Shown one piece after another: positions 9,920 through 18,650 of a stretch of DNA of 34,532 bases. The stretch is from Chara braunii (taxonomy: Eukaryota; Streptophyta; Charophyceae; Charales; Characeae), in contig BFEA01000014.1 in NCBI GenBank assembly GCA_003427395.1, forward strand, positions 6,171,540 to 6,206,071, in the 5' to 3' direction. How positions within the stretch are numbered: position 1 is the first letter of the stretch; every line of letters starts with the position of its first letter. The position numbers and the translations under genes were made by a program. The notes beneath the pieces were generated by a model. That model saw only the letters and a list, made by a program, of their open reading frames with translations. It made no database searches and was not told the origin of the DNA.

Positions 9920-10620
9920 AATCAAAAAGAGAAAAAATAAAAATTCCCCCCCTCGAAAAATTTTGAATTTTGAGAAATTAAATAAATTTTAATTGGAAAA
10001 AAATACGAATTAATAAATTTTAATTTTGGCAAAAGATTAAATATTTAATTAAAGAATATTTAAATTTGCAATAATTAATTTCGCAAAAGTTAAATCTTTA
10101 ATTAAAGAGTATTTAAATTTGCACAAATAAAAATGAATGAAGTTTAAGCAAGTTTAAACATTTAAACATAACTTCAATAATTTCATGAAATTTTAGTCGG
10201 GAGAATTTAGCATCATCACGAGGTCACTAAGTAAGTAGAAAATGAATGGTAGTAGGAAAATTCACAATTTGCTGGAAAGATTCAACCTTTCAAACACAAT
10301 AAAAGATGCATTTTGCAAAAAGTGAACGTTCCGTGATGTTGCAGTTTGACTGTGGCCGAGCTCAGGCCCGATCCGCCTTAACTGGCGCGGTGCCTGGCTG
10401 GCACTTACTTCCCATAGGTTTGATAGGCCGTTTAGATTAGGTTAGGACTAACCCTAATTAGTGCTAATTAGGTTACTCGTAATTAGCGATTCCCTAATTT
10501 GCGCAATATGGAGAAAAGTCGCAAAACCTAAAATTTTAATTTTAACGGCCTAATTACTATCCAAGTACGAGAAAAAGAAAAATTTTGCACCTTGCGATTT
10601 AATGATAACAGAGTACAGGT
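9920..10620 (-). other. AT-rich leader of RT-B
   Basis: No gene. 9920-10330 is strikingly AT-rich compared with all neighbours and holds a two-copy tandem repeat (10029-10070 and 10083-10123) built on TTAATTAAAGA and ATTTAAATTTGCA. 10430-10560 is rich in CTAATTAG-type words. It lies between the PBS and gag, so it is the untranslated leader, unless it is a separate insertion. Confidence 0.6.
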
Positions 10621-10625
10621 GTAGA

Positions 10626-10650
10626 TCATCAATCAATCAATCAATCAATG
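10626..10650. repeat. (ATCA)n microsatellite
   Basis: About six tetranucleotide units in the RT-B leader, just inside the PBS. Confidence 0.85.
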
Positions 10651-10672
10651 GTGAGTCATCCAATGCTGGTCT

Positions 10673-10684
10673 GCTCCGATGCCA
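10673..10684 (-). promoter_or_regulatory. RT-B primer-binding site
   Basis: The minus strand reads TGGCATCGGAGC three bases after the LTR end. It differs at two positions from the iMet PBS TGGTATCAGAGC. Its position fixes the right LTR as the 5' LTR and so the element's orientation. Confidence 0.75.
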
Positions 10685-10687
10685 AAC

Positions 10688-11781
10688 TGTTGCATACTCG
10701 TGAAACACAGTCATAAGTATGGCGCAGATTCCCAGAATCGACCAGATAATAGAGAGTAAATACAAATACAGCGGAAGACTTGAGATACATGGACTGACTC
10801 TGACCTGACTCGGACTGCAATTGAACACTCTCAATCATTCATCAGGGGTGTGAAAGCCCTGGCCTTGGACGTAGAGGAAAGGCCAGGGTCTGAGATCATC
10901 CACGGACGAATGGAGAGAGGAGAGAGACGAAGGGAGGAGGAGAGGGAAGATTACGTCAACTCAATGTTTCCAAAGATAGTATCTTGAAATGTCAGAGATG
11001 GCGAAAGTCCGAAATGTCGCAAATACAGTGTCCCACAATGTCTCAGATATCGATCTCACAATGTCAAGTACATCTCCAGAGGCAGATGAAATCAGATCCC
11101 ACAAGTAGTCCTCAACCTATAGTCTCAATGTCGCTGTCTCCAATGTCATCAGAAGTCGTAACCATCTTTCATACTTATAGTAGTCCCGTAGGAGAACCCA
11201 GAAGTACACTTAGACTGAGAAGGTAGGAGGAGAGAGAGAGAGAGAGAGGGAGAGAAGGCAAAGCCTTGCTCCCCTGTACCTGATCCGGTAGCTATGGCGC
11301 GGCAGGGCCGCTGCGCTGTTCCTTCTTGCTGCTGCGCTCGTCTTCTCCTCACTGCTCGCGCTAACACTGCTGCGCCGTGCTAATCTCACTAACGCTGCAA
11401 GGCTGCGCTAATCCTGAAGACTAACTCCAACCTCACTAACTTCTAACCTCCTACTGAGGCTGGTACCCAGCCTTTTGTAGTGCTGGGCCGGCCTCCTACC
11501 TGCTGGTACCTACCAGCCTGGACCGTTGATCTGATCAACGGTCCAGATTTGAACTGGACTTAGCGCCTAAAGGCGGCAGCCTCTGAACTGTGCCGCTGGT
11601 AGGTCCTATGCCGGACCGGTTCCGGCTTTGTGGCCGTTGGCCTGGGCCTCTACCCCTGCCCTGTCCGAAACGCCGTGCCCCTGGCCTACCTGGGCCTCAT
11701 CTGAACCGTCGTCCCCTTAGGCCTACCCTGCCTACCTGGAACCGGGCCCTAACTGGGGACCATGTGGCTCATAATGCCACA
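10688..11781 (-). repeat. RT-B 5' LTR
   Basis: It runs on the minus strand from TGTGGCAT (11781) to an ACA end at 10688, with TG..CA termini. It aligns with 2657-3844 along its length. A CTATAAGTATG word near 11170-11182 on the minus strand is a possible TATA element; the other LTR has CTATTAAGTATG. Confidence 0.88.
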
Positions 11782-12468
11782 ATGAAGGTAGTATGAACTG
11801 AGTTTATTGCAAAAAAATAAAATTTTATTTTTAATTTTTTTTTAGTTTTTTATTTTTTATTTGGCAAAGAATTTGGATGTGACCCGCAGGGAAAAGTAGT
11901 TTTCTGCTCAACATAGTTCGTTTCGGATTTTTTTTTTTTTTGGGTGGGGAAAGCTTCCATGGCCCTTGTCGACCAGGGTGGCTTGGGCGGCCTGGTCGGT
12001 ACCGCAGTCTGTGATTAAATTCCACTGAGATTAGTATGGAATATTCATTACTGTGAATGTGCACAGCGGAGTTTAATCACATATAGTAGTGTAGTGAATA
12101 TCACTGTGCGATGAAACTCCATATAGAATAGTACGGTCTTCCCCTGAATAGAACGTATGGTCATTATAGCTGTATTTGGGGCAACTTTCAGTCTAGACTA
12201 CAGTGATAATGACCGTGCGGTGTGCGTTAAATTCGAGTGAAGACAGTAGTGAATCTTTCATACTGTGTGATTATAATCCACCATGCTGAATGTTTTTCGA
12301 ATGGTCTCCGCTGTACTGAATGTTCTCTCCTGTTCTGTGTGAAATTTGAATCTCTGTTGAATCGTCTTTCCAGTACCGTCTGCCCCCGCTTTTCTCTGTG
12401 GTCCCCCAAAAGTTATAATAATCGTTTGTAGGTTGACACATGGACAACTGCTGACGTGTCTTTCCCAG
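11782..12468 (+). other. Probable intron sequence before the first NOMO exon
   Basis: No coding sequence recognised. An A/T homopolymer-rich segment (11808-11865) precedes a block containing AAAGAATTT, GTAGTT and CATAGT that recurs in diverged form at 13146-13215. The last 30 bases have a branch-point-like CTGAC, a pyrimidine run and CAG, the 3' splice site of the exon at 12469. Confidence 0.55.
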
Positions 12469-12638
12469 GTTCTCGCTTTCTGGGAGGGTGATGGGTGTGG
12501 CTGGAGGGCCTAGTTGTAAATCCCCCAACCATGGTCCGCAAGGAGTGAATGTTACTGTGTCTTCCCTGGCCGGCGAAGAAGTTTCCTGCACTGAGACAGG
12601 CGAGGACGGGTCATTCTCCTTTGGAAATCTGCCAACGG
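12469..12638 (+). CDS. NOMO: Internal exon of a NOMO (Nodal modulator) homologue
   Basis: The exon is bounded by TCTTTCCCAG on the left and GTATGT on the right, with CTGAC as a likely branch point. It encodes 56 complete codons plus split codons at each end. The protein starts FSLSGRV, has GGPSC, then GPQGVNV, and ends GEDGSFSFGNLPTG. This is a beta-sandwich repeat (carboxypeptidase-regulatory/transthyretin-like) in the form seen near the N-terminus of plant and animal NOMO. NOMO is an ER-membrane protein with a large lumenal domain and acts with NCLN and TMEM147 in the multipass-protein translocon. The exon enters in phase 2 and leaves in phase 1. The exon upstream is not recognised in this window. 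The homology is recalled from knowledge of the family, not searched. Confidence 0.82.
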
Positions 12639-13065
12639 GTATGTGGATTAAAGTCGTGTGTTTGAATGGCAAACTTCAGACTTCAGACTCTGAGCATCAG
12701 ACTTTTAACTTCAGACTTCGATTTATGTGTGTCATCCCTACTTGCGCAAGTGCCATGCTAATCTTCTCTTCTCTGTATCTTCCCAATTTTGAGTTTTAAT
12801 GGATGCCCTTCAAACTTCATTCTCCAATCCAATTTATCTGATTGATGAGGTGTAAGTGCATGATGATGATTCTGCGATGTATACCTGTAGTTACCAATGA
12901 TGCCTTCCCCCCCCCAATCCCTCTCCCCCTAACTGTGCAAATGGCATCGCTTATTCTATTCTGGGGCAATCATTCATGGTCAAGGAATGTGGTAAAAATA
13001 CTAAAAATTATTAGTTCGGATACGCGAACCCAAAAAAAAAAAAAAATGCGAAATTAGTAAATTGC
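12639..13065 (+). other. Start of the large NOMO intron
   Basis: It begins GTATGT. No exon recognised. It holds a short TTCAGACTT-type repeat (12675-12720), a C run and an A run, but no larger structure. Confidence 0.6.
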
Positions 13066-13140
13066 TACGCTACCAGAGTGGCCCGGGACCACTTGTCCGG
13101 CCAGGCCCACCCCCCCCCCAAAAAAAAAAGAAAAAAAAAA
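13066..13140 (+). repeat. A-tailed repeat module, second copy
   Basis: GCTACCAGAGTGGC..GGGACCACTTG is followed by a C run and an interrupted A tract. It matches 1845-1910. A GC-rich segment plus A tail suggests a retroposon 3' end; no Pol III boxes are evident. Confidence 0.55.
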
Positions 13141-13214
13141 GAAGAAAATTGGTAAAGAATTTCGATGCAACCTGAGGCAGAAGTTGTTCAGTTTATTTTT
13201 CTGCATAACATAGT

Positions 13215-13497
13215 GCGAGGGTTTACCCCTCGTCTTAAGGCCCTGCAGCAGGTGCGTGCCCGCCCTAAGTAAAGACGGGCCCCCTGAATCTCAATGTGCC
13301 CTGAGTTCGTCAATTTTTGCAAATCTTGTTGGGCGCCAGATAATTGCCACGTGCCAGTTGGTGACATCCGCCTTGCCATGAGAATCCAAAATATTTGGGA
13401 GCCTTCCAGGCTTTTCCAGCAACGTGGTCGAAGCAGGGAGCACCTCACGTTTGTGCCTGAGTGGTTGGGCATGCCTAACCAATTTGGTCCAGGCGAC
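13215..13497 (-). repeat. Hairpin-repeat family copy 1 (partial)
   Basis: On the minus strand it shares with 31090-31190 an ACCAACTGGC block followed, about 80 bases later, by the conserved hairpin (13258-13280). It stops at the start of RT-C, so it may be truncated there. Confidence 0.65.
13258..13280 (-). repeat. Conserved 23-nt hairpin, copy 1
   Basis: Inverted repeat GCCCGYC/GGCGGGC around a 9-nt loop. One stem position differs from the others (GACGGGC on the plus strand), leaving a G:U pair possible on the minus-strand RNA. Confidence 0.75.
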
Positions 13498-14113
13498 TGT
13501 CTAAAGCTGAAACGGTTTTCAGCTTGGCAGTAGCAGATGCAGATCCCAGGGCTCAATCCCTAGACCCTGTCCTCACCCGTGTACAGTATCAAGTCGACCC
13601 CTGTGTGTTTGAGCCTGTGACCTGTGCCGTGGTAGTTGACTGTTGTCTGTCGTAGGTCTGTGTAGTTGTTGGGGTTCGATCCGTAGGTCTGTCAAGTAGA
13701 GGTCGTAGCTGTGTAGCGGTCGTAGCTGGTACAGTCCTGAAAGGTCAAGGTCGTGGCTCTTACAGTCTCGAAAGGCCACGCCTACAGACTTCTGGAAGGT
13801 CCGGAAGTGGCCTTTCGAGAGTTGTTCAGGTTAGACCAGGGGCAAGTGGGCAAGTGGGTAGTCCAACTTTGCCAAGTCAGCTGTACCCAGTCCCAGTCTC
13901 ACTTTGTCCAGTCAGGAAGTACCATGTGGGACTGTGTGCACTCTGGGCCCGGTGGAAAAGGGTGTTGTGAAGGCACACAGGCGCCATAGCTATTTCAAAG
14001 CGAGTTGAAGCTGAACAGTGTTCTTGGTCACGATATCTCTCAGCTTTGTGTGGGCGCATCGTCGCCATCTGTTTCCATGCATGCTGAGTAAGAAGAAGAT
14101 AAGTCTGATTGCA
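13498..14113 (+). repeat. RT-C 5' LTR with an internal promoter deletion
   Basis: It aligns with 21860-22804 but lacks about 274 bp. The junction at about 13956-13962 joins GGTGGAAAAGGG to TGTTG; the 3' LTR shows AAAAGGG at 22361 and AAGGG at 22637, so the deletion is bounded by AAGGG microhomology. The missing part includes the TATA-like GTATAAAT. The end is TCTGATTGCA. The start TGTCTA is inferred from RT-A; a more conservative start is TGCAG at 13538. Confidence 0.85.
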
Positions 14114-14114
14114 T

Positions 14115-14126
14115 TGGTATCAGAGC
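14115..14126 (+). promoter_or_regulatory. RT-C primer-binding site, initiator Met-tRNA
   Basis: TGGTATCAGAGC, the canonical complement to the 3' end of plant initiator Met-tRNA, one base after the LTR end. Confidence 0.93.
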
Positions 14127-14330
14127 AGGTTCATGGTGTTCCACCCACCATCGTCGTGAGGAGGCAGAAGAAGCGCCAGTCCGGTGCAATGTCAGCAGTG
14201 TGCCATAGCGCGAAGAGAAGAAGCGCCAGTTGGGCGCCATAGCAGCAGCCACAGCATTGAGGAAGAAGGGTCCGCCATAGCTGCACCGCTGCAGGAAGAG
14301 GCCACACACCTGCACAGACAACGACGATGA

Positions 14331-14382
<52 letters not shown>

Positions 14383-14460
14383 CCACACACCTGCACAGAC
14401 AATGACNNNNNNNNNNNNNNNNNNNNNNNNNNNNNNNNNNNNNNNNNNNNNNNNNNNNNN

Positions 14461-14509
<49 letters not shown>

Positions 14510-14720
14510 TACAAGATTGGTCGTGCAGTTCAAGGAAGAAGGTGGTGGCCATGGCCGAGGAGAAGAAAGAAGTGACGAAGAAGGAGAGAGGCCATAGCCG
14601 AGGAGAAAGAACGGACGAAGAAGGAGAGAGAAGCCATAGCCGGGGTGAAAGAAGAAGGAAGGAAGGAGAGAGGAGGGAAGAGTGAAGGTTGGTGGGAGAG
14701 ATGGGGTTGGCAGCCATAGC
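14127..14720 (+). other. RT-C leader, purine-rich with GA tracts
   Basis: No gene. GA tracts at 14334-14380 and 14461-14506 flank an assembly gap. The segment GGCCACACACCTGCACAGAC occurs at 14301 and again after the first GA tract, so the gap sits in a tandem duplication. GCCATAGCCG recurs several times (14590-14720). Minus-strand open frames are microsatellite translation. Confidence 0.7.
14407..14460. other. Assembly gap, 54 N
   Basis: A run of N inside the GA-rich tandem duplication. The true length is unknown. Confidence 1.
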
Positions 14721-14721
14721 C

Positions 14722-15003
14722 GAGTTGAGCGTTGACTGAGGCGTTGACTGGGGAGTTGACCGGTGTTGACCAAGGTGTTGATCGAGGTGTTGACTGAGGT
14801 GTTGACCGAGGTGTTGTTCGAGGTGTTGACCAAGGTGTTCACTTGGGTTGACTTGGGCTTTGACCAAGGTGTTGACTGGTCTTGACTTGGATGTTGACTG
14901 AGGTGTTGATTGGGCTTGACCTAGATGTTGACTGAGGTGTTGACCGGTGTTGACCGAGGCGTTGACCGAGGAGTTGACCAGCGTTGACCAGAGTTGATCG
15001 GAG
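14722..15003 (+). repeat. GTTGAC minisatellite in the RT-C leader
   Basis: Degenerate tandem repeat with a unit of about 12 bp, GTTGACYRAGGT, in roughly twenty imperfect copies. It makes the minus strand open over a long distance (Val-Asn-Thr and Gln-His-Leu runs), which is a composition effect. Confidence 0.85.
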
Positions 15004-15730
15004 CTGGTGACCACAAATTTGACCAAGCTGGAGTTGGTATAATCTTGCCAAGCCTTCAGCCTATTCCCTCGCCTTATGGATGTGCACTCACCCCATGGTA
15101 CTTGCCGAGTTTGTCTGTCTCTTCGTTCTGCATGAAGTCTCTTCTGTCCAGGTGATAGGAACTCCGTGTATGTGGTCATAGAGCTGTGTTGACCAAACCC
15201 ACAGGGGCTGACTAGGGTTGTTGTCCATGTTTGACGACTGACATGTCCCGGAGGACTAACCTTCCCAAGGACCAGTACAGACCGGCGGGCTGCTCAGTGT
15301 GGCATGGTTGGCCCAAAATCCGAGTTGTGGGCTGCACAACCAGTTGTCTAAGTCTTGAGAGGACTTGCTGATCGCGTCGTTATGTTTGCAATGTTAAAGA
15401 ATTCATGAGGAGTTATGGGGGATCTCTCTTTAAATGCCTCCTGATCAGCAGTAAAGTCTTGTAGTGACAGCCTTAGTAGTAGGTCGAGGCTAGAGACCAT
15501 AGTTGACAGGGTCCTAAAGGGACTTTGTAGTCCTTAGAGAGTCAGTTGCTAGTCAATGGGTAGGTCTAAGTGGTGATGAGTGGGACCGTCTTTTGTCGCG
15601 GACCTATCGCCATGGATGACTACCCGATGTTCGACTTACTCGTGGGGTTCTCCCTCTGGGGGACCCTTTGGCGCCTTCTGATTCCCTTAGGTTTCCGACA
15701 CACATTTTTGTGTAGAGTCCAGACGAGGGG
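15004..15730 (+). other. RT-C leader, distal part
   Basis: About 730 bp between the minisatellite and the first gag-like codons. No convincing protein or RNA gene. A short open frame at 15570-15776 runs into the gag region. Confidence 0.5.
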
Positions 15731-16865
15731 AGGTACTGGGATCACTCCATATACGAAGAAGAGGAAGAAAAGTTAAAAGGCAGTGGAAGGGAGTAAGAAG
15801 TGCCCCTGGTAAGAAACGTCAAAAGAGAAAGAGGGGAGTCGAGTGGTACGAAGATGGAGGACCAATGAATCGAGAAGGTGTCGGAATGGGTTGCTAATCT
15901 GTCTCGGGGCGAAGAAGAGGAAGCAAGAAGTGCCCCTGGTAAGAAATGTCAAAAGAGAAAGAGGGGAGTAAAGTGGTACGAAGATGGAGGACCAATGAAT
16001 CGAGAAGGTGTCGGAATGGGTTGCTAATCTGTCTCGGGGCGAAGAAGAGGAAGCAATGTAATATGTCCCCATGGCAGAACAGGAGGTAGTGATAAAAGTG
16101 TCGGATGTCGAGGAAGATCCCTTACGCCGCCAAACAATAGAAGAAGAGAGAAAGTTGGACTAGAAACTGCGCCTCACTAGAGAAAAGAGGCAACGAATGG
16201 AGGCAACAAATACGATGGAGGAGTTGAGGGGGATAAATGAATATCGAAGGCAGATGGAAGGCCAGGTGGAATTGCAAGGTAAATTGAACGCTATGGCTAA
16301 GAACATATAGCTTCTTGCGAAAGCCCAACAAGACTAGTATCAGTTCGTCCGGGGCCAAGACATAGCCTTACAATCCATACGTCTGGGGTTTAGACAGTTT
16401 GCTCGTGAAATGATGATGCACAGGGGCACAGAGATGAAGGTCAGAATAGAAAGTACATAGCGATTCTGCACGGGTGCCATAGAGGTGCCAAATTGGCATC
16501 TCCAAAGGGGGAGGAAGTGTGGCCACGTAGAGACCCAGTCAAGGTGAAGTTCCGTGATTCCTATAGTGGGAAAAAGGGGGTTAAACTTTGACAATTGGGA
16601 GGCGAACTTTGCCTGATCACTCCAGAAGATCCTGCCTAAGGAGCAAGTCCTTATAGCTTTCCATGCCCTCGAGGACGAAGCAACGAGCTTTGCCTGATCA
16701 CTCGCCCTCGTTGCTAAGTGCGAAAACGATATGGTGGCATACTCCATGATTACCCATCTCAACGATTCGTGGGAGATTTGCCGATGGCACTAGAGGGATT
16801 AGAGCCTCTGATAAATTGCAAACTGTCCACTCTTGTCAGTGGAAGAGTGCCAGGGCACTCAAGGG
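15731..16865 (+). pseudogene. RT-C gag, N-terminal and capsid part, heavily mutated
   Basis: Gag-like sequence begins around 15731 (TPYTKK, basic), continues through a duplicated Lys/Arg-rich segment and a Glu/Arg-rich coiled coil (16071-16300; a Met at 16071 reads MAEQEVV), and reaches a capsid-like segment ending WKSARALKGVM at 16873. Gag forms the particle shell. At least four TAG and two TGA stops interrupt it, several at positions where Gln or Arg would fit. Frame changes occur near 16530 and 16770. The MITE at 16874 splits the region. Confidence 0.7.
15798..16057 (+). repeat. 130-bp tandem duplication in RT-C gag
   Basis: TGCCCCTGGTAAGAAA starts at 15801 and again at 15931. The two copies differ at only a few bases over the unit, so the duplication is younger than most of the decay around it. 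130 is not a multiple of three, so it shifts the frame. Confidence 0.9.
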
Positions 16866-16873
16866 AGTTATGG

Positions 16874-17300
16874 CACAAGCGGTTAACAGGGACCCCCACT
16901 TTTCAGTCCTGGTTAACCCCTTCAACCCGGAAAAGTGCATTGGAGATATTTTTTTTGAGTTTTTTCTGTGTTTTTTCTTTTGTCCTGTTTTATTTTTGGT
17001 CAAGGTTTGTGTGTGCCAAGTTTGGTGTTTGTTGGGGTCTTGAAGTTGACTGTTTTGGCTAGCCCTGAAAAATCCTGAAAATCTTGAAAACTAGAATGAG
17101 TGAATTTTACATGAAAACACACTTTTGCCTTGTTGTTTTATAGGTTTTTAAAGCTCTTTTTTCATATTTGTTTTTGTAAGTGGTTAGTATGATCTCCTCT
17201 CTATGAATTGGTGGCAAGTTTGGTTATAATGACCCTTGGGTTTTGTTATAAATGGCTTGACAAGTGGTCTGAAAATCGAGGTCTCCGTTAATCGTCTCTC
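16874..17300. mobile_element. 427-bp hAT-like MITE nested in RT-C gag
   Basis: The 8-bp direct repeat AGTTATGG flanks the segment (16866-16873 and 17301-17308). The ends are imperfect inverted repeats, 16874-16906 against 17269-17300, with about 23 of 32 positions matching, including blocks TTAAC and TTTTCAG. The interior is T-rich and non-coding. Gag coding reads coherently up to the left repeat (ALKGVM) and from the right repeat (VMDELV), so excising one repeat plus the insert gives an uninterrupted site. An 8-bp duplication is typical of hAT transposons; the termini do not show the usual CAGGG start, so the superfamily is inferred from the duplication length. Confidence 0.85.
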
Positions 17301-18000
17301 AGTTATGGACGAGTTGGTTGTCGTGCCTGACCATGGGGTCACTGAGACTCAACTGGTCCAATTGTTTTATTGTGCCATGCCCGAGCCTTAGCGCGGGCAT
17401 TTATGTGAGAAGAGCAAGAAGTCTACAATGACCTACGATACACCGAGTAGGAAAGTAGTGACTCTCGAAGCCCATTCCATGCCAACTTCAACCTTCTGGC
17501 ACAAAGATTTGGACAAGGTGAAAAAATGGAAGGGCCATACCATCTCTGGCCAAGTTAGGGCCAAGGATCATTTGATCCTCACGTTAGATGGTGGTGGTAT
17601 GGAAGCGGTCCCCTACAGTCAAATAGAGTGGGGCGTAGAAGAGGAGGACAATGGCAGCAGTCAGGGGAGGATTTATGTTGCTGCCGCGGCTGGAGGAAGG
17701 CCGCAAGGAAGAGGAGGAGGTCGGGGCTAAGGGGGTCGAGCCTCTGGTGGTCGGGGACAGGGCAATTAGGGGGTTGGCGGTCGAGGAAACCGCCAAGAGG
17801 GAGGCAAGGGTCAAGGTCCCCTGCAAAACCGCTCTCGTTTCAATCGATCACCTCCCAGGAGGGGTGAATGGCACCCCAACCTGCTGCAAGGCAGACCTTG
17901 GGAATAGTTGGGATTACAATAGATCGTGTGGCAAAAGAGAATAAACGCGGATCAGTGCATTTTTTGCGGTGATCCGGAGCATATTATCAAGCACCGGTCC
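17301..18000 (+). pseudogene. RT-C gag, C-terminal part with a damaged zinc knuckle
   Basis: After the MITE the gag frame resumes (VMDELV, HGVTETQLVQLFY), followed by an open stretch 17428-17730 (LEAHSMPTSTFWHKDLDK, then a Gly/Arg-rich tail) and a knuckle at about 17954-17998 reading CIFCGDPEHIIKHR. A CCHC knuckle needs Cys at the last position; here it is Arg. TAG at about 17390 and frame changes after 17730 also break the protein. The Gly/Arg-rich region and the knuckle would bind RNA. Confidence 0.8.
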
Positions 18001-18269
18001 AAATATAGAGATGCTCGGTGAGCTGATGCAGAGGCAGCAAAAGGCAACCGCCGGTAGAGGTTGCAACTGCCCTTATCCTAGACCATGTGGAAAAGAGAGC
18101 GAGCACCACAGAGAAATTCCCAAACCACATGTGTCTATGGCAGAGGTTGCTGGCCAGTCCCTAGATACCTGTTCAAAGACTACTTGTGTTAGAGTCTCTC
18201 TAGGCACTTCCCTCAGGTCTGGCAGAAAAATTGATGGAGAGGATGCCAACCTGGGCTAAAACGAGAAAA

Positions 18270-18650
18270 GATGGAAAAGGACAGCTAGTATTAGTAGATG
18301 TAGAGGTCCTTAGAGGCAGGGTAGGGGCCCTTATAGACAGTGGGGCCACACGTAGCTATATTAGTCGTAAAGCGCTGAAGAGCCGATAGTCAGTATCCTC
18401 GCAGATAATCGCACTATGCGAATCGAGGATTACGTCGATTTAGGCGTATTTTTGCCTAGAGAAGAATGTGAAGGTAGAGAAATTTCTCCATTTCGTGACT
18501 CTCCTCGAAGAAGACAATCTCCTATTCGATATGGTCCTAGGAATGGATTGGGGAGAGGCAGCAGGAGCAAAACTGCATTTGAGAGAGCATGAGTGTAGAC
18601 TCCCTAGCCCTTCAGGCTAGGAGTAGATAACCCTCTGGTCATTACGTCGC
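18270..18650 (+). pseudogene. RT-C protease
   Basis: A retropepsin-like domain with the active site ALIDSGATRSYIS (about 18329-18368), canonical DSG, and the later block MVLGMDW (about 18530-18555). Frame breaks lie between the two blocks, and a short direct duplication, AGGAGTAGATAACCCT, occurs at about 18619 and 18665. Confidence 0.82.

Larger units (their letters stand above)
2657..11781 (-). mobile_element. RT-B: full-length but degenerate Ty3/gypsy chromovirus
   Basis: Read on the minus strand, the order is 5' LTR (11781-10688), PBS (10684-10673), AT-rich leader, motif array, gag, protease, RT, RNase H, integrase with a chromodomain-like tail, polypurine tract (3857-3845) and 3' LTR (3844-2657). 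RT before integrase plus the C-terminal chromodomain-like block identifies a Ty3/gypsy chromovirus. Coding is broken by several stops and frameshifts, and two integrase catalytic residues are changed, so the copy is probably not autonomous. The outer flanks (before 2657, after 11781) show no clear 5-bp duplication, so the ends may have been altered since insertion. Confidence 0.93.

Noticed and set aside
10430-10470. TTAGGTTAGG and CCCTAA words, resembling telomeric repeats
   Set aside because: Single imperfect units in an AT-rich leader, with no tandem array.
13673-13682. GGTTCGATCC, a Pol III B-box match, suggesting a tRNA or SINE head
   Set aside because: No A box at the right distance and no cloverleaf; it lies inside the RT-C LTR and is changed in the sister LTRs.
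14040-15179. 379-codon minus-strand frame in the RT-C leader
   Set aside because: It runs through the GTTGAC minisatellite, the GA tracts and the N gap; its openness is a repeat effect.
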